Origin: Allopseudospirillum japonicum
GTDB taxonomy: Bacteria > Pseudomonadota > Gammaproteobacteria > Pseudomonadales > Halomonadaceae
DNA length: 64,000 bases
NCBI RefSeq assembly: GCF_900108915.1
Contig: NZ_FNYH01000008.1
Coordinates: forward strand, 62,001-126,000
Direction of reading: 5' to 3'
A program made the translations under genes and the position numbers. Positions within the stretch are counted from its first letter, which is position 1; each line of letters begins with the position of its first letter. The notes beneath the pieces were generated by a model. The model did no database searches and was not told the DNA's origin. It saw nothing but the letters and a program-made list of their open reading frames with translations. Shown piece by piece: positions 25,330-36,752 of the stretch.

Positions 25330-26958
25330 CTACGGGAGATAACCGATACGAAAACCACCCCAATGACGTCCTTGAATATACACAGGGACAGATAAATCAT
25401 GCATGATTTCACCTGTATCCCTTTTGTAAGTTTGCAGCAATAAGGTATGGGTATGGCTACCACAGCGTTTGCCAGTTCTATCATCAAAAATACGCTTGCT
25501 GCGGCTGTATTTTAAATCTTGCTGATAATCTCCTGTAGGTGCACGGCTCACATGACGGTTATGTGTAGGCACATAACCTTTTTGATCGCATAAAATGGCA
25601 TAACTGACTTGGGTGAGTTGTTGCAAAATCGGTTCCTGAATTTCTGGTAACATACGATCAGTGAAAGCGTCATAACTTGTGTGGTATTTGGGGGGATCTG
25701 TATGCTCAATTTTTTGATACTGAGATTGAAATAAAGCTTCTAAGCTCAACTCACCTTGTGTAATGGCAGATTCAAAACGATGACTAATGGCTTTAGCCGC
25801 TGCTTGAGCTTGTTCAAAAATGATTTGGTGGCGCCCACTTAAATTTTGTTGTGCTAATACGGCACTAATTTTTTCTGCTTGTTGCATTAATTGACTGGCC
25901 TGATTGGCCAAAGAGTGCATATCTTGCGTTCCTTGCTGGGCTTCTTGCCGTAAGGATGTGCTGGCCTCTGCGATAGATTCTATATGTCCGTATGTATTGT
26001 GAATACCTTGGGCGATGGCTTGGATTTGTGATTCTACCGTATCAAAGTTGGTGTTCATGGCCGTTAAACGCTGGCTCACACTATCTATGGCTTGCGTTTG
26101 TTGTTGAATATCCTGCATTAAGGTTTGGATGTGAGTAATAACTTGATGCGTACTTTGCTGAATGTCTTGGACGAGATGTTCCACTTGACGAGTAGATTGA
26201 CTAGTACGTGAGGCTAACTGACGTACCTCATCTGCGACTACCGCAAATCCACGCCCATATTCACCAGCGCGTGCGGCTTCAATCGCAGCGTTTAATGCCA
26301 GTAGATTGGTTTGTTCGGCGATTTCTTCAATCACAGAGGTCACTTCTTGGATATTGCCTGAACGGGCACGTAATTCATCCACAACAGTCAGTAAACCTGC
26401 AGAATTTTGGCTTAATTGATGCATACTCGTGGTGACTTCTAATAATGCCGTATGCCCTTGATGGCTACTTTGGCGTGCTTGTTCAGCGATTTCTGTAACG
26501 CCTTGTGCACTATCAGAAATACCTGCAATAGCTTGGCTAATCGATTGCATGCTTGATACAAGAATCCCTGTACTGGTTTCCTGCTGCTTGAGCGATTTTT
26601 CTAATAAGTCTGCATGATGAGATACTTCGGCTGTCGCAATAGCTGTTTTATCAGCACTGTGATTCAACTGATAAGCCATGCGTTTAAGCTGTAAATAATC
26701 TTGCGCAATAGGGTAGGTGGCTAGGCTAGCTTCTCGATAGGCTTTAAGATGATCCTCACTTTTTTGTGCGTATACGTTTTGTAGGTGAATCCACTCAGAA
26801 GGTAATGCCACCAGCTTCCACATGGCCCCAAGTGTTATACCTGCTGCGCACAAGAAAGCGATCAAGCCAGCTGTGGGTGTTTCCATCATCCATAAGATCA
26901 GCAGCATCACAAGCTGAATGCTAACAGCCAACGCGAATAAAGAGGGACGCTTTAACAT
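25330..26958 (-). CDS. methyl-accepting chemotaxis protein with C-terminal sensor
   Basis: This 542-residue chemoreceptor has two N-terminal membrane helices (about 7-25 and 28-48) with almost no periplasmic loop, so it cannot sense with a classical periplasmic domain. The cytoplasmic signalling region is intact, with the conserved hairpin tip [37 protein letters not shown] split over about residues 210-250. After it comes an extra domain of about 150 residues with conserved [14 protein letters not shown] and [11 protein letters not shown] patterns, found at the C-terminus of some cytoplasmic-sensing receptors and Cache-like in appearance. Ligand unknown. It precedes the GGDEF gene on the same strand. 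Confidence 0.92.
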   Translation of the reverse strand: MLKRPSLFALAVSIQLVMLLILWMMETPTAGLIAFLCAAGITLGAMWKLVALPSEWIHLQNVYAQKSEDHLKAYREASLATYPIAQDYLQLKRMAYQLNHSADKTAIATAEVSHHADLLEKSLKQQETSTGILVSSMQSISQAIAGISDSAQGVTEIAEQARQSSHQGHTALLEVTTSMHQLSQNSAGLLTVVDELRARSGNIQEVTSVIEEIAEQTNLLALNAAIEAARAGEYGRGFAVVADEVRQLASRTSQSTRQVEHLVQDIQQSTHQVITHIQTLMQDIQQQTQAIDSVSQRLTAMNTNFDTVESQIQAIAQGIHNTYGHIESIAEASTSLRQEAQQGTQDMHSLANQASQLMQQAEKISAVLAQQNLSGRHQIIFEQAQAAAKAISHRFESAITQGELSLEALFQSQYQKIEHTDPPKYHTSYDAFTDRMLPEIQEPILQQLTQVSYAILCDQKGYVPTHNRHVSRAPTGDYQQDLKYSRSKRIFDDRTGKRCGSHTHTLLLQTYKRDTGEIMHDLSVPVYIQGRHWGGFRIGYLP

Positions 26959-27084
26959 AAAAATCTCCCATAGAGGGCTATTTAAGGTCGATCAAGTGAC
27001 AGCTCAGCATCCTAGCTGGCCCTAAAGACTAAAGAGGCCTAGCATACCCTGTATTCGTTTGGTGAGGTCTTATACCTTGGTGGA

Positions 27085-27942
27085 TTAAGCACCTTGTGCA
27101 ATAGATAAATTTGAACTAGGGTGTTTACCTTCACTAAAACCAGTGCCTTGTGCGTGTTGAGGATCAAACCAAGCTAATTTGTGGGCTAGATGCACCACAT
27201 TTCCTACAATAATTAATGTGGGTGGACAGATAGGTTGGGGACGTGCCTCTACAGCAGCAACAATGGTCTCTAAGGTAGCGATCAGGGTTTGTTGTTGGCG
27301 AGTAGTGCCTTGTTCAATTAAAGCGATAGGCGTATTGGCGGGCAGGCCAGCATGAACTAACTCGCGACTGATATGAGGTAAAGCACCTAATCCCATATAA
27401 AAGACAAGCGTTTGTTTTTCTTGCGCAAGTTGCTGCCAAGGAAGGTTGCAATGCCCTTCTTTTAAGTGGCCGGTCACAAAACGCACGGATTGCGCATGAT
27501 CTCTATGGGTTAGAGGAATACCTGCATAGGTCGCACAGCCGCTAGCTGCAGTGACACCAGGAACCACCTCAAAGCTGATGCCCGCTTGCGCAAGGCGTTC
27601 TAATTCTTCACCGCCGCGACCAAAAATAAAAGAATCACCACCTTTTAAACGTACGACACGCAAACCTTGACGGGCAAACTTAACCAAAAACTCATTAATT
27701 TCTGCTTGTGGCACACTATGTTGGGAACGTGCTTTACCAACGTAGAATTTTTTTGCGTGTGCTGGAGCCTCTTGCAGCAATTCAGGTGCAACGAGGCGAT
27801 CATAGAGTACGATATCCGCTTGTTGCAGCAATTTAAGGCCTTTGACTGTGATCAGATCAGGATCACCAGGGCCTGCACCGATCAAATAAACCTTACCAGC
27901 TTGCGGGGAACTGGGAGAAAAAGTAAGCTTGGTAAAAGACAT
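27085..27942 (-). CDS. cobA: uroporphyrinogen-III C-methyltransferase (SUMT)
   Basis: This 285-residue enzyme methylates uroporphyrinogen III twice with S-adenosylmethionine to give precorrin-2, the branch point to sirohaem and cobalamin. Typical motifs are [18 protein letters not shown] at the N-terminus, the SAM-binding [13 protein letters not shown], and [20 protein letters not shown]. It is the stand-alone form, without the CysG oxidase/chelatase part. No other sirohaem gene is near, so the remaining steps are encoded elsewhere. A cob(I)yrinic acid adenosyltransferase gene is 28 kb away in this window. Confidence 0.94.
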   Translation of the reverse strand: MSFTKLTFSPSSPQAGKVYLIGAGPGDPDLITVKGLKLLQQADIVLYDRLVAPELLQEAPAHAKKFYVGKARSQHSVPQAEINEFLVKFARQGLRVVRLKGGDSFIFGRGGEELERLAQAGISFEVVPGVTAASGCATYAGIPLTHRDHAQSVRFVTGHLKEGHCNLPWQQLAQEKQTLVFYMGLGALPHISRELVHAGLPANTPIALIEQGTTRQQQTLIATLETIVAAVEARPQPICPPTLIIVGNVVHLAHKLAWFDPQHAQGTGFSEGKHPSSNLSIAQGA

Positions 27943-28072
27943 GCGACACCTATTTAAATTTATGGAATATAAAATAAATTTTTTATGCCGCTTTTATATA
28001 TAAACTCTCTGTTTTTGGCTAACAATCCTTAGTTATATGAAAAAAAGTAATTTGTCTAACTCCCTTGTAGAA

Positions 28073-28104
28073 CAATAAAAAAACCGCCCTTGTGAGGCGG
28101 TTTT
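28073..28104. terminator. bidirectional terminator of aceA
   Basis: AAAACCGCC (28080-28088) and GGCGGTTTT (28096-28104) form a perfect 9-bp stem with a 7-base loop. A runs on the left and T on the right allow termination on both strands. It lies 42 bases after the aceA stop codon. Confidence 0.85.
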
Positions 28105-28146
28105 GTTACAAATCACAGCTTGGTGCACTGTGCTTATTCGTTGTGC

Positions 28147-29475
28147 TTAGTGGAACTGATCTTCTTCAGTAGAACCAGTCAAAGCAGTCACAGAAGAGGT
28201 GCCACCTTGAATCACTGTAGTCATATCGTCGAAGTAACCAGTACCCACTTCTTGTTGGTGAGCAACGAAAGTGTAACCCTTATCACGCGCAGCAAACTCA
28301 GGTTCTTGAACCATTTCAACATACGCTTTCATGTCTTCACGAGCATAGGCATGTGCAAGTTCGAACATGTTGTACCACATATTGTGGATACCGGCCAAAG
28401 TGATGAATTGGAACTTGTAACCCATGGCAGACAGTTCACGTTGGAACTTAGCAATTGTGCTGTCGTCTAGGTTCTTCTTCCAGTTGAAAGAAGGTGAGCA
28501 GTTGTAAGAAAGCAACTGATCTGGGTATTCTTTCTTGATAGCTTCGGCAAATTTCTTCGCTTCGTCTAGGCAAGGTGTTGCAGTTTCACACCAGAGCAAG
28601 TCAGCATAAGGCGCATAAGCGAGACCACGTGAAATCGCTTGGTCGATACCTGCATTAACACGGTAGAAACCTTCGGCAGTACGCTCACCAGTCACGAAAG
28701 GACGATCGTATTCGTCGCAGTCGCTAGTGAGAAGATCAGCGGCGTTAGCGTCAGTACGGGCCAATAAAATAGTTGGCGTGCCAGCAACGTCAGCTGCTAA
28801 ACGTGCAGCAACGAGCTTTTGTACAGCTTCTTGAGTAGGTACTAAAACTTTACCACCCATGTGACCACACTTCTTCACAGAAGCTAACTGGTCTTCGAAG
28901 TGAACGCCCGCAGCGCCGGCTTCGATCATGGATTTCATCAGTTCGTAAGCGTTCAAAACGCCACCGAAACCGGCTTCCGCATCAGCAACGATAGGCGCGA
29001 AGTAATCAATGTAACCTGCATCGCCAGGGTTGCTACCGGCTTTCCATTGGATTTGGTCAGCACGACGGAAAGAATTGTTGATACGCTTAACGACAGCAGG
29101 AACAGAGTCTACAGGATAGAGAGACTGATCTGGGTACATAGACATGTAGCTGTTGTTATCTGCAGCGACCTGCCAACCAGAAAGATAAATTGCTTGGATA
29201 CCAGCTTTTACTTGCTGTACAGCTTGACCACCAGTCAAGGCGCCCATCGCATTTACGAAGTCTTTTTCAGGACGGAATGCAGGCTTAGCACCTTCAGTCA
29301 CTAGGTTCCAGAGTTTCTCCGCACCACGCTTAGCGAGAGTGTGCTCAGGCTGTACAGAACCACGTAGACGTACAACATCTTCTGCTGTGTAAGTACGCTT
29401 AACGCCTTTCCAACGTGGATTCTCAGCCCAATCTTTCTCGATAGCAGCGATCTGTTCTGCGCGACTCAGTGCCAT
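28147..29475 (-). CDS. aceA: isocitrate lyase
   Basis: This 442-residue enzyme cleaves isocitrate to glyoxylate and succinate, the first step of the glyoxylate shunt. The signature [14 protein letters not shown] contains the catalytic Cys (about 200). Other conserved parts are WQVAADNN near 120 and [14 protein letters not shown]. Length is near that of E. coli AceA, so the start is secure. Malate synthase is not in the window. Its competitor for isocitrate, icd, lies 7 kb away. The 334-base upstream region contains repeats and a palindrome that could carry control. Confidence 0.96.
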   Translation of the reverse strand: MALSRAEQIAAIEKDWAENPRWKGVKRTYTAEDVVRLRGSVQPEHTLAKRGAEKLWNLVTEGAKPAFRPEKDFVNAMGALTGGQAVQQVKAGIQAIYLSGWQVAADNNSYMSMYPDQSLYPVDSVPAVVKRINNSFRRADQIQWKAGSNPGDAGYIDYFAPIVADAEAGFGGVLNAYELMKSMIEAGAAGVHFEDQLASVKKCGHMGGKVLVPTQEAVQKLVAARLAADVAGTPTILLARTDANAADLLTSDCDEYDRPFVTGERTAEGFYRVNAGIDQAISRGLAYAPYADLLWCETATPCLDEAKKFAEAIKKEYPDQLLSYNCSPSFNWKKNLDDSTIAKFQRELSAMGYKFQFITLAGIHNMWYNMFELAHAYAREDMKAYVEMVQEPEFAARDKGYTFVAHQQEVGTGYFDDMTTVIQGGTSSVTALTGSTEEDQFH

Positions 29476-29809
29476 GATAACAACCTCACATTTAGGTAAA
29501 GGTCTTGCAGCCTAAGCGACTGACAAGGAATAAAAACTCAATAAACTTCAAAAACACTTTAACTCGATACACAGATGGTGCCGCATCTGCATATCCAGTG
29601 CTGCAATGCAGCGTAAATTGCGTTTTTTGATACTGCGATGATTAAGCGCCGCTGTCAAATTAGTATTTGGTCTAAGCGACTTTGGACGCATAAGCTTAAC
29701 CAGTGAAAAAATTCAAACGGGTGTTAGCCCGTGATTGCGTGCTAACTATGCCCTAAAAGGTGAGGGTTTGGCAAATAAAAATTTCAACAAAATCAAGGTT
29801 GTAAATTAA
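29476..29809. promoter_or_regulatory. aceA upstream region with repeats and palindrome
   Basis: This 334-base region holds the aceA promoter. CTAAGCGACT occurs at 29512-29521 and again, in the same direction, at 29672-29681. GCTGCAATGCAGC (29600-29612) is a perfect 13-base palindrome between them. A hairpin at 29717-29732 lies at the far end and probably ends the upstream operon. I see no coding sequence. Confidence 0.45.
29707..29732 (-). terminator. probable terminator of the roxA operon
   Basis: ACGGG (29717-29721), TGTTAG and CCCGT (29728-29732) form a short hairpin. On the minus strand it is followed by TTGAATTTTTT. It lies 78 bases past the stop of the GNAT gene. The stem is short, so it may be weak. 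Confidence 0.45.
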
Positions 29810-30778
29810 CTACAAACCCGTTTTTTGTAGTTCTTTAATTTGCTGTGCGCGTTCCCAGTAGCTTTTAAACTCGGCGGCTTTCGCAAGTGCAAGACGTGAA
29901 CGCCCAATTTCTAAGGTCGCCTTATGCGCATCTGTATCTGCTAGGTACAAGACATGGGTGTCATCAACTAATAAATAAGCCTCACGTTGTGGGCGATAAC
30001 TTGGGTGGGTTTGTTGAATTTGCAATCCAGAAGACAAACGCTGTTGTAAGCGTACGAGTTTGTTGGTTCTTTGTGTTAAAGAGCGTGTTTGACTCACTAA
30101 AATCTGGATTTGATTATACTTATGTGCACGACATACACGAGTAAACTGGCTCATCACCTCATCGTCAAACCAAGCCAGATACAGTTCAGGCGCATAGATT
30201 TTAATTTTTTGCTTGGCAGCTTGGGTTAAAGCGTGCCAAGCAATTTGCATTTCTTGGCGCCCATGCACAATCCATTGCCCGCTGCGATCTTGTTCCAAGT
30301 AAGTTTGTAAGTAAGCTACCGAAATTTGCTCTGGTGCTTGTTGATCTTGAGCTGCGAGTGTCATCACCATATCTTGATGGGGGAGACCCGCATCGATATA
30401 GGTTTCACTAGCGATGCCAAAACCCAGTTGCTGATAAAAGCCTAAGCTTGTGGTTTGTGCGGCTAAAGTAATTTTTGGCCAGCCGCGTTGGCGGGCGCGT
30501 GCAACAATAAATTGCATTAGTTTGCGTCCTAAGCCATGTCCACGAACAGGCTTGAGCAAAGCAAGGCGTCCTAGCTTGCCCTCTTTGCTGATACGTGCGG
30601 TACCGACAGGCTTTTGATTGACCAGTAACAAATAGTGCTCACAGTGTGGGTCGAGCGCATCAAGCTCTAACTCAGGTGGTACTTTTTGTTCTTGGACAAA
30701 GACTTGGTGCCGAATAGCGGTACAGTACTTTTGATATTGTGACCAAGTCCCTGCGACTACTTTGACCTGCGCCATCAT
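29810..30778 (-). CDS. GNAT acetyltransferase fused to a PLD-like C-terminal domain
   Basis: This 322-residue protein has two parts. Residues 1-145 form a GNAT N-acetyltransferase domain like YjcF/ElaA, with the acetyl-CoA loop VRGHGLGRKLM and the end motif FYQQLGFGI. Residues 160-315 form a domain (DUF7931-like) predicted to have a phospholipase D-type fold, but without an obvious HKD motif. A homologous acetyltransferase beside roxA and purB is known in Pseudomonas. Substrate is unknown. It follows roxA after 12 bases, so the two are one transcript. Confidence 0.85.
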   Translation of the reverse strand: MMAQVKVVAGTWSQYQKYCTAIRHQVFVQEQKVPPELELDALDPHCEHYLLLVNQKPVGTARISKEGKLGRLALLKPVRGHGLGRKLMQFIVARARQRGWPKITLAAQTTSLGFYQQLGFGIASETYIDAGLPHQDMVMTLAAQDQQAPEQISVAYLQTYLEQDRSGQWIVHGRQEMQIAWHALTQAAKQKIKIYAPELYLAWFDDEVMSQFTRVCRAHKYNQIQILVSQTRSLTQRTNKLVRLQQRLSSGLQIQQTHPSYRPQREAYLLVDDTHVLYLADTDAHKATLEIGRSRLALAKAAEFKSYWERAQQIKELQKTGL

Positions 30779-30790
30779 GCCCCCCTAAGG

Positions 30791-31984
30791 TTAAAATTCG
30801 TCGGCTGCAAGGATACTACCTTGATTATACCAATCCCTCAGTAAGGCGATAGCCGCCGTGAGTGCTGAGTTATCTATCGGCAAATTCTCGATTTGCACCG
30901 GTGGACGGCTGATACTTTCGATCCAAGTTTGTAAGAACCTAGGATAAGCAAAGACGTGTCCATCCACAAAAATCTGTCCGTCAGTGGTTGAAGTCGGTGG
31001 CACCCAAGCAAGACGGCTCCCCTCTGCCAAAATAAAAGCGCCTCCTTGTTGTAAATATGCCTCTACATCCACAGTGGTTAGTGGTGTTTCTGCAGGGATC
31101 AGCTGATCAGCGTATTTGGTTTGGGTCATCGTCAGGCCAAACCAGGTGCGTAACGTCTGCTCATCTGAGTGTAAGGCTTGGGTTAATAAGGTACGCATTC
31201 TTGTGATGGCTTGATCATCTATTTGCGCTGGATGTTGTGGCAAGTTGAGATCTGGATCTGTATACCTGAGATCTTCACTGAGTTGGGGGGCGATATAGTC
31301 AATCCAACCAGATAGGCTTTCCTCTGCACTGGGCGCGCGAAAACCAACTGACCAAGTCATGCATTCATCATCTAAAGCAAGGCCATAATGTGCCAGTGCA
31401 GGGGGCAGATATAAAAGATCTCCTGGATGAAGCACCCAATCTTGGCCATCAACAGGCGTAAAATCTTGTAAAATTCGCAAAGGTGCATCGGCTAAAATGG
31501 GCGTAGTTTGACTACAAAACTCCCCAAGTTGCCAGCGTCTGCTACCTGCAGCTTGTAATAAAAATACGTCGTAATAATCAAGATGGGGGCCGACACTACC
31601 GCCTTGGACGGCGTAACTGATCATGATGTCGTCGAGACGCCAACGCGGGATAAAATCAAATGCGTCCAAAAGTGCGGCGACTTCAGGGACATAATGATCC
31701 ACGGCTTGGACTAATAACGTCCAATTTTTTGCAGGCAGTTGGGCAAAGGTGTGCTCGTCGAAAGGCCCGTGTTGTACTTGCCAATCTTGCTGAGCTTGTG
31801 TGCCCAAAACTAAGCGAGATTCCACCATCTTTTCCATTGCAAGGCCAGCGACTTCTTCTTTGCTCAGTGGGGATTGAAAATTTGCAATCGCTTGGCGGAT
31901 CAAAAGCGGCTTTTTCTGCCAATAATCGCGCAGAAAGGTTTCGCGACTCATATCCCCTAATAAGGCGGTAGTCAGAGGCAACAT
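30791..31984 (-). CDS. roxA: ribosomal protein arginine hydroxylase RoxA (YcfD), JmjC type
   Basis: This 397-residue Fe(II)/2-oxoglutarate oxygenase matches YcfD/RoxA, which in E. coli hydroxylates an arginine of ribosomal protein L16. The iron site begins with His134 and Asp136 in GPHLDYYDVF; the distal His is in LPPALAHYGL about 60 residues later. The substrate-binding and C-terminal winged-helix parts are present, giving normal length. The enzyme is oxygen dependent. It shares an operon with the GNAT gene and stands next to purB, as in Pseudomonas. Confidence 0.93.
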   Translation of the reverse strand: MLPLTTALLGDMSRETFLRDYWQKKPLLIRQAIANFQSPLSKEEVAGLAMEKMVESRLVLGTQAQQDWQVQHGPFDEHTFAQLPAKNWTLLVQAVDHYVPEVAALLDAFDFIPRWRLDDIMISYAVQGGSVGPHLDYYDVFLLQAAGSRRWQLGEFCSQTTPILADAPLRILQDFTPVDGQDWVLHPGDLLYLPPALAHYGLALDDECMTWSVGFRAPSAEESLSGWIDYIAPQLSEDLRYTDPDLNLPQHPAQIDDQAITRMRTLLTQALHSDEQTLRTWFGLTMTQTKYADQLIPAETPLTTVDVEAYLQQGGAFILAEGSRLAWVPPTSTTDGQIFVDGHVFAYPRFLQTWIESISRPPVQIENLPIDNSALTAAIALLRDWYNQGSILAADEF

Positions 31985-32005
31985 GATTATTTCCTATCAT
32001 TTTTA

Positions 32006-32048
32006 GAAAACAATGAAGGCTCCTAGCAAGTCACTAAGAGCCTTCATT
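32006..32048 (-). terminator. terminator of purB
   Basis: AATGAAGGCTC (32012-32022) and GAGCCTTCATT (32038-32048) form a perfect 11-bp stem with a 15-base loop. On the minus strand a moderate TTTT run follows. It lies 25 bases beyond the purB stop codon and just before the roxA start. Confidence 0.7.
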
Positions 32049-32073
32049 TCATCAAAATCTGCAAGCTAGTGGA

Positions 32074-33465
<1,392 letters not shown>

Positions 33466-33517
33466 CTAAGAAAAATCAAAAATCAAAGCCTAGCATGATA
33501 CCTAAAAAAGCCGAGAC

Positions 33518-34147
33518 TCAGAAGCCAAGTTGCTGCAAATCCTTGAGGATCTTTTTGCGCCCGAACAATAAACGCCAGCGTTTGCCGCCTGATTGACGCC
33601 ATAACATGGCCGAGCGTACACCTGCCAAAAGTAAGGCGCGTACCTTGTCAGCATTGATATTTTGCTTTAAAACTTCTGGCTCGCCTTGGACTTGAATACG
33701 AAAGCTTAAATGACTCAAAGTATCCTGATACAAGGTCGACAGGTTATGAATGACTTGGGGATCTGTGCTACCAAAATGCTGCACTTGATGTTTCATGTTC
33801 TCTAAACGTTGGCCAATGGCTTCCAACATTTGTGGTTGTTTCATCAGCTTATGTTGCAAGACCAAAATCGACATTGCATAACGCAGTACCGCAGGATGAG
33901 CGCGGGCATCACGTTGCATAAACTCTTTCAGTTGACGCGCACCGACTTGTAAGTGTTCAAGCTGGCCACCGTAGATATCTAAAGTACGTTCGGGGCTAGT
34001 GACAAGAATGCTTTCAATGCTGATAGCAAAAGGTGCTTGATCCAGCAAACCACGCGTAGCAAGTGAATGCACTTGCACTGCCGCTTGAAAAACACCAGCA
34101 AGTGCCAAAGTTTGGCGAACCTCGTAGGGATAATCTGAAAGACTCAT
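33518..34147 (-). CDS. hflD: HflD lysogenization regulator homologue
   Basis: This 209-residue helical protein matches HflD, a membrane-associated protein that in E. coli modulates the lambda CII decision and is linked to mnmA and purB. Family sequence SIESILVTSPERTLDIYGG is near residue 50. I place the start at the ATG at 34147 (MSLSDYPYEVRQTLALAG); the frame continues upstream to 34222 but that would overlap the end of mnmA and has no family support. The normal cellular role is not known. Confidence 0.93.
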   Translation of the reverse strand: MSLSDYPYEVRQTLALAGVFQAAVQVHSLATRGLLDQAPFAISIESILVTSPERTLDIYGGQLEHLQVGARQLKEFMQRDARAHPAVLRYAMSILVLQHKLMKQPQMLEAIGQRLENMKHQVQHFGSTDPQVIHNLSTLYQDTLSHLSFRIQVQGEPEVLKQNINADKVRALLLAGVRSAMLWRQSGGKRWRLLFGRKKILKDLQQLGF

Positions 34148-34182
34148 AAAGGCAGTTCTCTTTAATCTAAAACGGCAAGCCA

Positions 34183-35295
34183 TTAATTGAAGGTATGTTC
34201 GATCACTGCACCGCCTAGGCATAAATCATCTTGGTATAGAACAACAAATTGCCCAGGGGTCACAGCACGTTGTGCTTGTGCAAATTGGATGCGGTAGCGC
34301 CCTTCGTCTAACGGCTCGACGTGGCAAACTTGTTCTTGCTGGCGGTATCTTACCTTGGCTGTACACGTGAAAGTATCTGTGGCTGGTTTACGACTGATCC
34401 AATGGAACGCTTCTGTCACCAAGGCTTGGCTGTATAACAAGGGGTGTTCGCCTTGTACTGCGATTAACACATTGCGTTCGAGATCTTTACCAGCAACAAA
34501 CCAAGGCGCTTCGGGGTATTTGGCCAACCCCCCAATCCCTAAACCTTGGCGCTGACCTAGAGTGTAATACATCAGACCTTGATGCTGCCCAATCACATCC
34601 CCTTCAGGTGTTTGAATTTCTCCTGTTTGTGCAGGCAGGTAGCGTTTGAGGAAATCACGGAAACGGCGCTCACCAATAAAACAAATCCCAGTCGAGTCTT
34701 TTTTACGTGCGGTCACTAAGCCAAGTTCAGTAGCAATTTTGCGCACTTCTGGTTTCGTGAGTTCACCAAGCGGAAAAAGGCTTTTGGCCAGTGCCTCTGA
34801 GGTGACGGCATGTAAAAAATAACTTTGATCTTTTTGTGTATCTTTGCCCTTGTATAAAGCGGCGCGTTCGCCATCCCAGCCACGGCGTGCATAATGTCCA
34901 GTGGCAATAAAATCTGCGCCCAAAATTTGGGCATATTGCATAAAGACCTTAAATTTGATTTCACGGTTACATAAAATATCTGGGTTAGGGGTACGCCCTG
35001 CAGCATATTCAGCAAGGAAGTACTCAAACACATTATCCCAATACTCAGCAGCAAAGTTAGCGGTATGTAGATGAATGCCTAACTTGTCACACACTGCTTG
35101 TGCATCGGCCAAATCTGCTTTGGCGGTGCAATATTCGGTACCGTCGTCTTCTTCCCAGTTTTTCATAAATAAACCAGAGACTTGATACCCTTGCTGCTGG
35201 AGTAAATACGCAGTGACTGAGGAATCGACGCCGCCAGACATGCCGACGATCACGGAAGTTTGTGCTGGCGGGGGCGTAAGGGCCGTATCCTGCAT
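34183..35295 (-). CDS. mnmA: tRNA 2-thiouridylase MnmA
   Basis: This 370-residue enzyme puts sulphur on U34 of the tRNAs for Glu, Gln and Lys. The PP-loop is GMSGGVDSS near the N-terminus, and the two catalytic Cys are in [12 protein letters not shown] (about 106) and [12 protein letters not shown] (about 203). The GLGIGG loop is present. It heads the mnmA-hflD-purB order. The tRNA-Glu(TTC) genes at 44883-45344 encode one of its substrates. Confidence 0.96.
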   Translation of the reverse strand: MQDTALTPPPAQTSVIVGMSGGVDSSVTAYLLQQQGYQVSGLFMKNWEEDDGTEYCTAKADLADAQAVCDKLGIHLHTANFAAEYWDNVFEYFLAEYAAGRTPNPDILCNREIKFKVFMQYAQILGADFIATGHYARRGWDGERAALYKGKDTQKDQSYFLHAVTSEALAKSLFPLGELTKPEVRKIATELGLVTARKKDSTGICFIGERRFRDFLKRYLPAQTGEIQTPEGDVIGQHQGLMYYTLGQRQGLGIGGLAKYPEAPWFVAGKDLERNVLIAVQGEHPLLYSQALVTEAFHWISRKPATDTFTCTAKVRYRQQEQVCHVEPLDEGRYRIQFAQAQRAVTPGQFVVLYQDDLCLGGAVIEHTFN

Positions 35296-35351
35296 GAGGG
35301 CTTATCCTGACTTGTAGAACATAAGTGAACAATAAAACGTGGATGCTGTGC

Positions 35352-35825
35352 TTAGGCAAGGCCACGGAAATCCTGGATGATTTCTAAGGGATAATGTCGG
35401 CCAGCAAGAAAATCACGACAGCAGGCCAGCACCATAGGTGAGCGTAAACGCCCTGCGCGCTCAGCGGCTTGAATCTCATCCCATGTCAGCCAATGTGCTG
35501 CAACAATGCCTGTATCTAGTTCGCGTTCAGGAAAGTGTTGCTCAGGCACGGCAATAAAGCAGTGTCTATGATAGATGATTTGCTGATCTTGAATCTGGGC
35601 TTGATTGACATACAAGCCTAAATATTGTGTTAAACGCACTTGCCAACCACTTTCTTCTAAGGTTTCGCGTTTGGCGCCTGTGAATAAACTTTCGTCGGCT
35701 TCTAAATGGCCAGCAGGTTGGTTGAGTTTGAGCTTACCTTGTACCCATTCTTCAATCAGTAAAAAGCGCTCTTGATCATAAACCAAAGTGGCAACGGTCG
35801 TATTGGGCTTCCAACGCATAGGCAA
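35352..35825 (-). CDS. nudJ: Nudix hydrolase, NudJ-like
   Basis: This 157-residue protein carries a complete Nudix box, GHLEADESLFTGAKRETLEESGW (about 38-60), with REtlEEsG intact. By length and position directly upstream of mnmA it corresponds to NudJ (YmfB) of E. coli, which hydrolyses thiamine pyrophosphate and nucleoside diphosphates or triphosphates. The start MRWKPNTTVATLV, two codons in, is the common one in the family; the ATG at 35825 is kept as drawn. The gap to mnmA is 56 bases. Confidence 0.88.
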   Translation of the reverse strand: MPMRWKPNTTVATLVYDQERFLLIEEWVQGKLKLNQPAGHLEADESLFTGAKRETLEESGWQVRLTQYLGLYVNQAQIQDQQIIYHRHCFIAVPEQHFPERELDTGIVAAHWLTWDEIQAAERAGRLRSPMVLACCRDFLAGRHYPLEIIQDFRGLA

Positions 35826-35862
35826 GAGTATCCTATTGTAGATAAATGAAAAATATTTGTCT

Positions 35863-36492
35863 CTACGACGATTTTTTGCGTGTTTGAGTTTTGGCTGTTG
35901 GGTTTTTTGTTGAGGGTTTACGCACGACGGAGGCGGTCGCGACCGGCATATGTACTTCTGTGGTGCGGTAGCGACCGACTTTGATAAAATCCAATGTCCA
36001 AGTCCCTATGGCATAACGCACAAGACGCAAGGTCGGAAAACCTACGGTAGCTGTCATGCGTCTTACTTGCCGATTGCGCCCTTCTAATAAAGTCAGTTCA
36101 ATCCAACTTGTACCTAAACCAGGGCGAGGCTGTACTGCTTCAGGGCGTTCAGGTAACCAAGCTGGTGCTTGAAAATGTGCGGCTTTCGCAGGTCGTGTCA
36201 TACCATCGTTAAGCTCGACACCTTTGCGCAGTTTTTCTAATGCTTCATCTGTGATTTGCCCTTCAACTTGTACCCAGTAGGTTTTGGGTAGCTTGTATTT
36301 AGGCTCAGTAATTCTTGCTTGTAAAGCGCCTTCATCAGTGAGCAAGAGCAAGCCTTCAGAATCATAATCAAGGCGACCTGCAGGATAAATATTGGGTACC
36401 TTAATATAATCTGCAAGGGTGGTACGTCCTTTATCGTCACTAAATTGTGAAAGAACTTGATAAGGTTTGTAAAAAAGGTACAGGGTGCTCAT
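35863..36492 (-). CDS. rluE: 23S rRNA pseudouridine synthase E (RluE)
   Basis: This enzyme of the RsuA/RluE group makes pseudouridine in 23S rRNA (position 2457 in E. coli). The catalytic Asp is in PAGRLDYDSEGLLLLTDEG, and the second conserved block is EGRNRQVRRMTA. I choose the ATG at 36492 (209 residues), which gives the family start MSTLYLFYKPYQVLSQF; a GTG seven codons earlier is possible. The C-terminus has a basic Lys/Thr/Arg tail after residue 185. In many relatives it stands divergent from icd exactly as here. Confidence 0.92.
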   Translation of the reverse strand: MSTLYLFYKPYQVLSQFSDDKGRTTLADYIKVPNIYPAGRLDYDSEGLLLLTDEGALQARITEPKYKLPKTYWVQVEGQITDEALEKLRKGVELNDGMTRPAKAAHFQAPAWLPERPEAVQPRPGLGTSWIELTLLEGRNRQVRRMTATVGFPTLRLVRYAIGTWTLDFIKVGRYRTTEVHMPVATASVVRKPSTKNPTAKTQTRKKSS

Positions 36493-36752
36493 AAGGCGTA
36501 TCCAAGTGTTCACGCGCGCTTAATCAACTAAAGCGCGAGGATATTGTCATTAAGTTGTGATTTTAACGGAAGTAGCTACCAGATGCTTGCAGTAAAGTGA
36601 CTTTTCCGTGCGGCTTTTTAGTGATCAAGATAAAAAAATTAACGGTTTTCTCTTTGCACTTGGCTTGCTCAAGTATCCAACTCCTTCTAATCTGTACAAG
36701 AAATAAGCAGCTAGCTCATGTTGCATAACAAGAAAAGTGAGGGAGTAAAACA

